NCBI GenBank assembly: GCA_023212695.1
Contig: JALCCG010000433.1
Location: forward strand, 1-12,809
Length of the DNA stretch: 12,809 bases
Source of the DNA: Sporisorium sorghi
Taxonomy: Eukaryota > Basidiomycota > Ustilaginomycetes > Ustilaginales > Ustilaginaceae
Direction of reading: 5' to 3'
The number at the start of each line of letters is the position of its first letter. Position 1 is the first letter of the stretch. The notes under the pieces were generated by a model, which did no database searches, was not told the origin of the DNA, and saw only the letters and a list, made by a program, of their open reading frames with translations. The translations under genes were made by a program, and so were the position numbers. This document shows, piece after piece, positions 1 to 7,287 of the stretch.

Positions 1-10
1 GATCGAAATT

Positions 11-2302
11 ATGGCACCTGCATCTTCCTCCTCCTCGCGAGGAGGCCAGACTCGACGCGCAGGCGACTTTGACGATCAAGCTTGGGGCATCGAATCCGAC
101 GACGACGACTTTGTCACGCAGATCGCACCGCGTACCAACGTGCCTCGAAGTCTCAAATCCTCTTCTCGCTCCTCGTCCTATTCGTCTGCCAATCCACAAC
201 AGCAGCAGCCACAACAACAGCTCGGCAACAACACACGACCCCAGCAACACAGCAATCACCCATCCTCCTCGTCGCTTCAGAACCAACAAGCATCCACATC
301 AACATTGGTATCGACCTCATCGCCAGCCGTCCCCATCGCACGGCGCGAGTCACGCAACCGACGCACCAGCTGGACCGTCATCGACAAACAGCAAGGCGCA
401 GGCGCACCCGCAGCCGGTGCTCAAGACTCGCTCGACCACACACCCATTGCCGGCAGTCCACCCACAGACCTCGCAGATGCCGTCGCTGCGGGTCTCGCCC
501 TCGATCGTGCCCACAGCGGCGGCAGTGCAACCGGCTTCCAGCTCGTCGATGACGATCCAAGGCAGCCCGAAAGCGCAAGCGAGACCGAAGACGTCGACCT
601 CGACACGGGCAAGACCGTGCGCCGAAAGCGCTCGCAACGGGCAGCGCGCAAACCGAGCCCGGGCACCAGCGAGGCAGAGACACTTCGTCGATCGCTGCGC
701 AGCGACCTGGACCACCTCGTTCGAGATCCAGCCCACGCCTTGACTCGTCTCGCTGCGCAGTGGTCTGCTTCTGCCTCTGCCTCTGCATCTGCACACCGTG
801 CCAGTCCGTCCAACGACCAAGCCGCCGAATCTGCATCGCAGCCCCTCACCACCACCAGCGGACTCGGCGTAGCGCCAACACCGACAAAGCACGACTTTAC
901 CTTTGATCCTATCGCTGCCGCCGGCGACGGTCTCATCATGACCGGTCCCAGCTTTGCAGACACGGCTTCGACGAACCGAGGGCTGTCCACCTCGTCGTCT
1001 TCCGCGTCCTACTTGGACAGCGCCGCGAACGCGGACAGCGCAGACGTCAGCTTCAGCAATGATGGGCTCAGCTTGACGCAAGACGGCTCCGCTCAAAGCG
1101 CCAACGGAGCAGCAAGTAACGGCAGCCTCGCGCGCAAACGCAGTGTGCGCACATCTCGACGTCGACAGCAGCTCCTCAACTGTCTTTCCAAGCAGAGTGT
1201 CGACATGGCGCTGCTCCGTACGCTGGCCTGGGCTGGTGTTCCCGATGAGCTGCGGCCCATCGTGTGGCAGCTGCTGTTGGGCTACCTCCCGGCCGTAGCA
1301 TCCGTTCGTGCATCGACACTGTCGCGCAAACGTGCCGAGTATGCTGCCGGAGTGGAGCTTGCCTTTGCCAAGGGCATCGCAGCACTCGACCAAGCGATCT
1401 GGCATCAGATCCACATTGACGTGCCGCGCACCAATCCGGGCATCCGCCTGTGGCAACGCCAAGCAACCCAACGATCGCTCGAAAGGATCTTGTACGTCTG
1501 GGCGATCCGGCATCCGGCGAGTGGCTACGTCCAAGGCATCAACGACCTTGCGACGCCCTTCTTTGAGGTGTTTCTCAGCGCTTACATCGAGTCGGATCCC
1601 GAGATGTTTGACGTGGCGCTGCTGCCACCCAATGTGCTCGAAGCGATCGAGGCCGACACGTTCTGGTGCCTCTCGAAACTGCTCGACGGCATCCAGGACA
1701 ACTACATTTTTGCACAACCGGGCATCCAGCGCCAGGTACGCCGGTTGGGGGAGCTGGTTGCACGAATTGATGGTAAGTCCCGACGAACCACTTGACTCTT
1801 CTTCTGTTCACTGATTTTGACCAACCTTTTCTTGCCACTCCATCCGAAACAGCGCCCTTGCACGCCCACTTGCAGGAACAGGGCGTCGAGTACATGCAGT
1901 TTGCCTTTCGCTGGATGAATTGCTTGCTGATGCGAGAGATGAGCGTACGCAACATCATCCGAATGTGGGACACCTACCTGGTAAGTCGAGCGAGCTGTCT
2001 GCACCTCGTCGTGCCTCCAAAGCGGCATGCTGACCGTTTGCCCTTGATTCGATGCATTCCACTCCTCTTGACTTTGACAGGCTGAAGGGCCGGACGCCTT
2101 TTCGGATTTCCACCTCTATGTGTGCTCCGTGTTTCTGCACAAGTGGACGGACAAGCTGCGAACGATGGACTTCCAGGGCATCATCATGTTCTTGCAGTCG
2201 TTGCCCACGCAGAACTGGTCCGACAAGGACGCAGAGATGCTGTTGAGCGAGGCGTTCATGTACAAGACGCTGTTTGGCAATACGGCGCATCTGAACAAGT
2301 GA
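11..2302 (+). CDS. GYP1: Gyp1/TBC1D22-type Rab GTPase-activating protein (TBC domain), 3 exons
   Basis: Spliced as 11-1772, 1853-1980 and 2081-2302, this gives a 703-residue protein. Residues 1 to about 390 are low-complexity and probably disordered: Ser-rich, Gln-rich (62-70), acidic near the start, and a Ser-Ala alternation at 252-261. The TBC domain follows from about residue 399. Seen directly: WAGVPDELRP (407-416), the arginine-finger motif IDVPRT with Arg473, the glutamine-finger motif YVQG with Gln508, EADTFWCL, and FRWMNCLLMRE and IRMWDTYL in exon 2. The order and wording of these blocks match the Gyp1/TBC1D22 subfamily, which by family knowledge accelerates GTP hydrolysis by Ypt1/Rab1-like GTPases at the Golgi by supplying both fingers in trans. 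Both catalytic residues are intact, so I expect an active GAP. The ATG at 11 has A at -3 and G at +4. The frame stays open to the window edge (ATC GAA ATT), so a longer N-terminus or upstream exon cannot be excluded. The exact Rab substrate is inference. Confidence 0.93.
1773..1852 (+). other. intron 1 of the Gyp1-type gene (80 bp, phase 1)
   Basis: The donor is GTAAGT at 1773 and the acceptor is AAACAG ending at 1852. A CTGAT at 1811-1815 fits a fungal branch site (CTRAY). Splicing joins ...RID to APLHAHLQEQG, which restores the conserved TBC reading frame. Reading through instead meets a stop at 1793-1795. Confidence 0.92.
1981..2080 (+). other. intron 2 of the Gyp1-type gene (100 bp, phase 0)
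   Basis: The donor is GTAAGT at 1981 and the acceptor is TTGACAG ending at 2080. It lies directly after the WDTYL codons of the TBC domain. Splicing continues with AEGPDAFSDFHLYVC, the expected C-terminal TBC helices, through to the TGA at 2300-2302. Confidence 0.92.
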
Positions 2303-2676
2303 ATCTGGCCAAAGTACGCAAAAACATGCATCATCGAATTGACAGCATCGCAAAGCAACTTGCCTGTGCTCCAGTGTGTTGTTGAGCATCGGGGAGAAGC
2401 GAGAGCAGAACCGGCCGGCCAGCCTTGTCACTGTGTTTGCGGCGTGCGAGGGCGACCAAGTCGAAATCCACAGTTCGGATTTCGGAAGGCGGAGGAAAGG
2501 GTCCCGAGAAAGTGACCGAGAAGAAAGGCAGAATTTTGGTGGCGCGTTGGAGCCAGTTCTTTGCCTTCTCCTTCTTGTCCTTGTCCTTCCTCTTTCTATT
2601 GGCAACGACCTCCCTCACCTGCTTTGACGACGATTCGCCGCATCACAGTAACCGTCAGCATGTCTTGACTTGGGCG
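2303..2676. other. intergenic region between the TBC and PPR genes
   Basis: These 374 bp hold the 3' end of the TBC gene transcript and the promoter/leader of the PPR gene. I see no clear TATA box or polyadenylation signal. A pyrimidine-rich tract occupies roughly 2566-2600. It ends in ATTGG (2598-2602), an inverted CCAAT pentamer 75 bp before the PPR start, which may be chance. The PPR frame stays open leftward to 2425 but has no in-frame ATG before 2677. Confidence 0.6.
2660..2668 (+). promoter_or_regulatory. two-codon upstream ORF (Met-Ser-stop) before the PPR start
   Basis: ATG TCT TGA lies 8 nt upstream of the proposed PPR ATG at 2677, in another frame. Scanning back through the leader I find no other ATG until 2326. 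If the transcript starts in between, this is the first AUG a ribosome meets. A very short uORF so close to the main start could damp translation. Function is inference. Confidence 0.35.
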
Positions 2677-4815
2677 ATGAGCTGGATCCTTCCCACAGCT
2701 CAGGCTGCTAGGCCTGGTGGTGGCTTCGCTCTAGCCCGATCTCGACAATGCTCGTATCCTGGTTCTGGCTCGACGACGTCACGGCCGCCAATTCGGGTCA
2801 TGTCAGCAGGCGACTCTGGCATGTCCTTCATATCGACACACGCTGGGGATATAGAAGATGAACATTCCCGACGACACGCAATGAAGCCCGACGGCCGTGT
2901 TCAGACCAAGTGCCGAAAGCATCAACAATCTCCAAAGACGCCGCAGCAGCCAGCTCTGCTGCGTCTCGACCCAAGGCATTCGATCATCCCATCTCTGACA
3001 TCTACCACTGCAGGAGGTAGCAGTAGCGATCAGGGTGCTCTCAAACAGCAACGAGCAAAAAGGCTTGGTCGCTTGCAAGCCGCTCTGCAGACTGGCTCGG
3101 CCGATGCAGTGTGGTCCGCCTATCTCGACTTGCGACACAATCAGGGCGCAGACGACATCTACTCTTTCCCCTACGGTACAGCTTCCGATAGCTGCTTGAC
3201 TCCGGACGAGTGCAGCTCCGTGCTCAAAGTGGTCAGCAACGATGCGGTTCGAACAAAGCGGGGTGTCAATCGAATCCTGAGGCTCATGTCAGACATCCGA
3301 GGTGAGCAGCGCCGTCTGCTGGCCCAGCTTCAGCACGCTGCTGACGCTGGCGATTCTGCCCGCAGTAGGATCATTAGGAGCGAGCTCGAGGAGTGGGACC
3401 ACGTTGTATCGCCCAAACTCCTCAACGCCACCATATCGCACATCGGCAGGAGCCTTCGCAGTGTGGGCTTGGACGAGATCGATCAGATGCTCGATCAGCT
3501 CTTGACGTACGAGGCCAACGAACAATCGAGGAGGACAGCATCTGCGCACCACGGCACTTTGTCCAAGCATGGCTCGCCATCCTATCCGACGGGGTCGATG
3601 GATCAGCGTCGCACGGCCATCTTGTCGCCCACCGTTCGATCTGCTCTGAGCAAGAAGCGAGGCAAACAGCGCCAGCGGGACTTCCCAGATCTGGTCATCT
3701 ACAACACCATCCTCGATATCATCACACACACGATGCGTCGTAGCCCTAGGAAGCGCCATTGCGCCTTGGACCAAGCGCATACACACGACGACCAAGAGGA
3801 AGACATCATGTCCAAGTTTGCAGAGCAGCAGCGCGAGTCGCACTCGGCCGAGCTGCACGCCTCGATCGCGACGAAGCTGCGCCGCTTGGACCTGGATGCA
3901 GATGCGATGCCTTCGCATGCGGATGCTTTCGAACGCGCCGACCGGCTGTTTCATTCGGTGCTCGAGCGAATGCAGCGCAAGAGCGGGATCGAGCCGGACG
4001 CGATCACGTTCAACATCATGGTGACCATGTACTGCCTCTTGGACCGGTGGGAGATGGTGCATCGTGTGATCCGTAGTGCCAGTGACAAAGGAGCGCTTCG
4101 GATCGACTGCATCAACAACGCGCTGGGACATTGGCTGGTGCGAGGGCCTGCTTCGACCAACGCATCTCGGCGAGATGCGGCTGTGGAAGCAGACGCGATC
4201 GACAGCGCTTTGGAAGTATATCGACAGCTGCGACAGAATCTGGTGCACGCTCAACTGGCGTTGCAACACTCGTCGATCTCTTACGGCAGACGAGAGACCG
4301 ACGCAGAGGATAGGATTGGCAGGCGCGACTCGAGCGGCAGCTCACACGATGAGCTAGGACCGCTCGCCTGGCCGGATCGGGAGGAAGGGCGGTCCAGTCG
4401 GCCTGCATGCAGCTCGTCGATGCCTGCCAGGAGTGGTGCCGTCGAAGAGATGCTCGGTGTAACGAGGCTCCCACTGGATGTCATGCCGGACGAGGTCACT
4501 CATTCTCTGATGATCAGTAGTCTGACGCGAGAAGGACGATTCGCGGATGCACTCAGTGTATTCAAGGATCTCGTTTCGACGCCCTTGCGCCCGAGTGGAA
4601 AAGACGCCAATGGTGAAGCGAGCGGTATAGAAAGGGAAGACAGAAAGATGCGACCTACGCTGGCCATCTTTGACAGCTTCTTCAGGGGCTTCTCACGACA
4701 TGGCCGACCGAGCCTAGCGACTGACTTTGATGCGCAGGACCCCGAAAACAGCACGTGGCAGCTGGTAACAAGCTCAGAAGCATCTGACGCAGACAAGGGA
4801 CTTGGATCGCAAGAT

Positions 4816-4873
<58 letters not shown>

Positions 4874-5322
4874 TGTGGAGGATCGAGACGTTTCAGGAAA
4901 TTTTTGATGCTTTCCTGCAATTTGAACCAGACGTCAGCCAAGTGCTAGGAGCGAGAGGTGCGCATCGGAGCCACGGCACAAGCAAGCGACGGGCGGATGG
5001 GCGCGTTTCGACGCGATTTGGATGGGTGACGTTGGCGGAGAAGCGGCGATTGGATGGGCTGCGACGGGCGCCTTCGACGAACCAGCTGTTTTGGATCCTC
5101 ACGGCTATACGCAGGGTGAGCCACGATGATGCTCGGTGGAGCCTGGGCATGTGGAACAAGGTGGTGGACAAGTTTGATCGTCAGCGTCGCTGGTCATGCG
5201 GCAAGCTCGCGTGGGCGGGCTTTCGACTGGACAATCGGCTGGGTCGCGTGGTGGAGCATCTGGAAGCTCGTCTGATCGAGACGCAAGAGGCAGGCAAGGA
5301 CAAGGCTCGACACGAAGGTTAA
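2677..5322 (+). CDS. pentatricopeptide-repeat (PPR) protein, probably mitochondrial, with polyQ tract
   Basis: Single-exon frame of 881 residues from the ATG at 2677, which has G at -3. The N-terminus begins MSWILPTAQAARPGGG, is rich in Arg/Ser/Ala and has no acidic residue in the first 40 or so positions, as mitochondrial presequences do. PPR-like helix pairs are recognisable at PDLVIYNTIL (337-346), EPDAITFNIMVTMY (439-452), MPDEVTHSLMISSL (603-616) and, more weakly, PTLAIFDSFFRGF (660-672). The spacer between the second and third is Ser- and charge-rich. Residues 714-732 are 19 consecutive glutamines coded by 18 CAG and one CAA, followed by a helical, basic C-terminus. By family knowledge, fungal PPR proteins bind organellar RNA and act in its processing, stability or translation; the specific RNA cannot be read from sequence. 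I do not recognise an orthologue, so no symbol is given. Translation from a later Met (for example in MSAGDSGMSF) is possible. Confidence 0.8.
4816..4872 (+). repeat. (CAG)18-CAA trinucleotide tract coding polyglutamine
   Basis: Eighteen perfect CAG units (4816-4869) and one CAA sit in frame in the PPR gene. They code 19 Gln between a DKGLGSQD stretch and LWRIETFQ. A pure CAG array is a classic slippage substrate, so length variation between strains is expected. Confidence 0.95.
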
Positions 5323-5495
5323 CCCCGCATCATGCGCGACCCTGTCAGCTTTTTAACAAGGGGCAAAGGCAACGTCATTGTTGTGGACCTATAGGTCGAT
5401 CGTCATCTCAAGAATAGCAACAAGAGTTGGTTCGAAGATGCCAAGGGGTGTTGCTGGTGTCATGTCGGATGTGAAAAAGCTCAGGAGACTCTTCG

Positions 5496-5496
<1 letters not shown>

Positions 5497-5529
<33 letters not shown>
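5497..5529 (+). repeat. (CTG)11 trinucleotide tract
   Basis: Eleven perfect CTG units followed by CAG ATG ATG ATG, 174 bp after the PPR stop. It is the reverse complement of the CAG tract inside that gene, so the two form an imperfect inverted pair about 0.6 kb apart. It may lie in the PPR 3' UTR. On the minus strand it reads as polyalanine in a 94-codon frame without other support. Confidence 0.95.
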
Positions 5530-5530
<1 letters not shown>

Positions 5531-5743
5531 AGATGATGATGTTGCAAGAGAGATTGGGTCGACAGGCTGGGCGAAAGTCATGAGATGAGAAAACGTGCTC
5601 CGACCAGGTCTCATCAAGGGATGCTCTTTGCAGCTTGGACTCACAGAGCTTTTCTGTAGAGGGTATAAACGTCGTCGGAGAATATAGGTCATTGTCTCTT
5701 TTTCTTTAGAGTTGGGTCCTTGGCCGAATGCCGTGGGCCGTCA

Positions 5744-5751
5744 TCCGCGGA
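5744..5751. promoter_or_regulatory. TCCGCGGA palindrome (PDRE-like, candidate Zn2Cys6 regulator site)
   Basis: A perfect 8-bp palindrome identical to the pleiotropic drug response element bound by Pdr1/Pdr3 in Saccharomyces. It contains everted CGG half-sites as used by Zn2Cys6 factors. It lies 1.5 kb upstream of a PDR-type transporter, which is far for direct control. Conservation of this site class in basidiomycetes is not established; treat as a candidate. Confidence 0.35.
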
Positions 5752-5854
5752 AGCCTGGAAGTCGAGAACCGGACAAGCATTCGGCGCCAAAGCAGGTGGC
5801 AGAAACGCAGCACTTTGATGTTTGCTGCAAGTCAACTTTCGTGCCATTTGGTTG

Positions 5855-5982
5855 GCGTGCGTGCGTGCGTGCGTTTGATAGTTCGAACAGCGACCGGCAG
5901 AAGGATGTGAAGAAGCATCATCATCATCATGACGAAAATGCATGCTTCCAGTGGTATAGCAGCAAGAGCAAGAGCAAGAGCA
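5855..5982 (+). repeat. cluster of short tandem repeats: (GCGT)5, (CAT)5, (AGCAAG)3
   Basis: Three separate arrays fall within 130 bp: GCGT x5 at 5855-5874, CAT x5 at 5916-5930, and AGCAAG x3 plus AGCA at 5961-5982. They share no unit and are probably independent slippage products in unconstrained DNA. Confidence 0.85.
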
Positions 5983-6090
5983 CGCATTGCCATACGGAAT
6001 GACGCAGAAAATTGCCGTTGCCCTTCGTTTCCGGGAAAAGGCATCCGAACAAGCAAAACGCGGCGATTCGTCTTCGGATTTATTTATTTA

Positions 6091-6170
6091 TTTTTTTTTT
6101 TTTTTCTTTTTTCTTTTTTCTTTTTTTTTTTTTTTTTTCATGGGTTTTTAAAAAAAAAAAAAAAAAAAAA
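6091..6170. repeat. poly-T / poly-A inverted tract able to form an A:T hairpin
   Basis: A 48-base T tract interrupted by three C (6091-6138) is separated by the 11 bases 6139-6149 from a run of 21 A (6150-6170). The last 18 T can pair with the A run across that short loop. TTTA repeats precede it (from about 6079). Such tracts exclude nucleosomes, can extrude cruciforms and are prone to sequencing-length error. Confidence 0.85.
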
Positions 6171-6210
6171 TCACCCGGCATTTGACATCCGCTGCCGCTA
6201 AAGCTGTTTG

Positions 6211-6242
6211 CTGCTTCTGCTTCTGCTGCTGCTTCTGCTGCT
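6211..6242 (+). repeat. CTG/CTT mixed triplet repeat
   Basis: A run of CTG and CTT triplets of 32 bases. It is an imperfect relative of the pure CTG tract at 5497 and is noncoding on present evidence. Confidence 0.8.
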
Positions 6243-6442
6243 ACCGCCCACCGCTGGACGACGTTTGTCTGGTCGAGCCTGCCACACTACCACCTCCCCA
6301 CTTTGACCGCGTTTCGACTCGACGGCACGATATCTTACTCACTCACTGGCAATTCAGTTGAACGACATGTATGATACGCTTTGACCTCGTCCTACACACC
6401 AAGACACCCTCACCAACTTGTGAGCTTTGTTGAGAAATGATG

Positions 6443-6443
<1 letters not shown>

Positions 6444-6476
<33 letters not shown>
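6444..6476 (+). repeat. (TG)16 dinucleotide repeat
   Basis: Thirty-three bases of perfect TG alternation, followed by ATGTGTAG. This is a Z-DNA-capable purine-pyrimidine alternation in the presumed upstream region of the ABC gene, about 0.8 kb before its start codon. Confidence 0.95.
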
Positions 6477-6483
<7 letters not shown>

Positions 6484-6551
6484 GAGTTGCGCTGAATGGA
6501 AACGTCAACGCGTTCTTGGCGAGTTCATGGAGAATCAGGGAAAAAGAGTGG

Positions 6552-6571
6552 AAAAAAAAAAAAAAAAAAAA
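6552..6571 (+). repeat. poly-A tract (A20)
   Basis: Twenty consecutive A, noncoding. I see no target-site duplication or retroposon body to its left, so it need not be a retroposon tail. Its length in the assembly may be unreliable. Confidence 0.9.
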
Positions 6572-6827
6572 CACCCTTGTCAAGCGATTCGTCAGTGGAC
6601 GGAGCGAGAAGCAAGCAAAGGTTGCACTGGAGCCGACTTGCCCCCAACCAGAGCTTCGTCCCCTTCCTTGTTCAGCAGCGCATTCAAAGTGCCAAGAATA
6701 GACAGCGACGTAAGATTATCTCTCTTGGACACGAGCGGCGTCGACAATGGCTGCTCGCACCGGCAGTACTTCACTCGACTGCCCGGGCCATGCTGCCATA
6801 TCCTATCCAGAAGCGCCAAAGACCATC

Positions 6828-6835
6828 TCCGCGGT
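6828..6835. promoter_or_regulatory. TCCGCGGT, second CCGCGG site upstream of the ABC gene
   Basis: The CCGCGG palindromic core at 6829-6834 lies 453 bp before the ABC start codon and about 260 bp before its TATA box, a normal distance for a fungal upstream activating site. It differs from the PDRE-like site at 5744 in the last base only. Confidence 0.35.
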
Positions 6836-7089
6836 GCATCCCACCGTTCGTCGGAAGCGTGTTCCCGTGCCAAACTAGGACTCACACCGTCTTTCTGCCC
6901 AGGACCCTTTGCCATCGTCAGGTCCACGTCTTTGTTCACTTCTGAGTTTCAATGCCCAGGGTCGTTGTGTGACAAGCTGTCATCATCACCCGAGCCAGCC
7001 AGCTAGCCTGCTGCTCTATCTCTTATCCAAAGTCGACAGGACCGTGCTGGCAGAGCTTCTCTTCCGGCTGATCTCGTGTGTCCTGATAA

Positions 7090-7095
7090 TATAAA
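7090..7095 (+). promoter_or_regulatory. TATA box of the ABC transporter gene
   Basis: TATAAA in the context GATAATATAAAGCC, 198 bp upstream of the start codon. It is followed by a C/T-rich stretch typical of fungal initiation regions. I find no ATG between it and 7288, so the leader appears free of upstream AUGs. This fits a strongly or inducibly transcribed gene. Confidence 0.6.
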
Positions 7096-7191
7096 GCCTG
7101 CTACTCGCACCACCCTTCCCCTTCTCTTCTCGAAACAGTCTCCTCCTTCCTTCCTTGTACAACGCCCTACAAGCTCTCTCCTCGCCTCTTG

Positions 7192-7230
7192 CTCCTCCTC
7201 CTCCTCCTCCTCCACCACCACCACCACCAG
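7192..7230 (+). repeat. (CTC)7-(CAC)6 triplet tract in the ABC leader
   Basis: CTC units (7192-7212) run directly into CAC units (7213-7230), 58 bp before the start codon. The tract is open in the ABC frame as Leu/His runs but has no in-frame ATG, so it is most likely a pyrimidine-rich 5' leader, not coding. Confidence 0.85.
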
Positions 7231-7287
7231 TCCAGCAGCGCAAATTCGCTCTACTGTGCAACTGGATCAGCGACGGCTTTCTGCACC

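Larger units (their letters stand above)
5323..7287. other. long microsatellite-rich intergenic region upstream of the ABC transporter
   Basis: Nearly 2 kb without a convincing gene. Open frames of 60-159 codons exist here on both strands. They overlap one another, run through simple repeats and show no recognisable motif, so I do not call them. The region contains the 3' end of the PPR transcript, many simple repeats (listed separately), two CCGCGG palindromes (5744, 6828) and a TATA box (7090) that probably drives the ABC gene. A second TATAAA at 5664-5669 precedes a T-rich tract but leads to no recognisable gene. Confidence 0.7.

Noticed and set aside
350..1717. 455-codon minus-strand frame opposite the TBC gene
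   Set aside because: Same codon-register shadow effect as for the ABC gene; the sense strand has conserved TBC motifs.
2425..2676. 84-codon N-terminal extension of the PPR frame
   Set aside because: The frame is open but contains no in-frame ATG before 2677; 2425 is a TTG. The presequence-like start at 2677 is a better N-terminus.
5408..5692. 94-codon minus-strand frame with a polyalanine run
   Set aside because: The alanines are just the CTG repeat read on the minus strand; the rest is not recognisable.
5728..5910. 60-codon plus-strand frame 59 bp after a TATAAA
   Set aside because: The Arg-rich translation runs through the GCGT repeat and has no recognisable motif; the TATAAA alone is weak support.
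6496..7006. Overlapping open frames of 115-159 codons on both strands
   Set aside because: Three frames overlap the same bases, two run through the poly-A tract, and none shows recognisable motifs.
7189..7287. 33-codon extension of the ABC frame with Leu and His runs
   Set aside because: It has no ATG and is a translated CTC/CAC repeat. The ATG at 7288 gives the expected PDR N-terminus.
5323..7287. tRNA, snRNA or CRISPR in the long intergenic region
   Set aside because: No acceptor/T-arm arrangement or GGTTCRANYCC box in proper context was seen, and the repeats are simple microsatellites without spacers.
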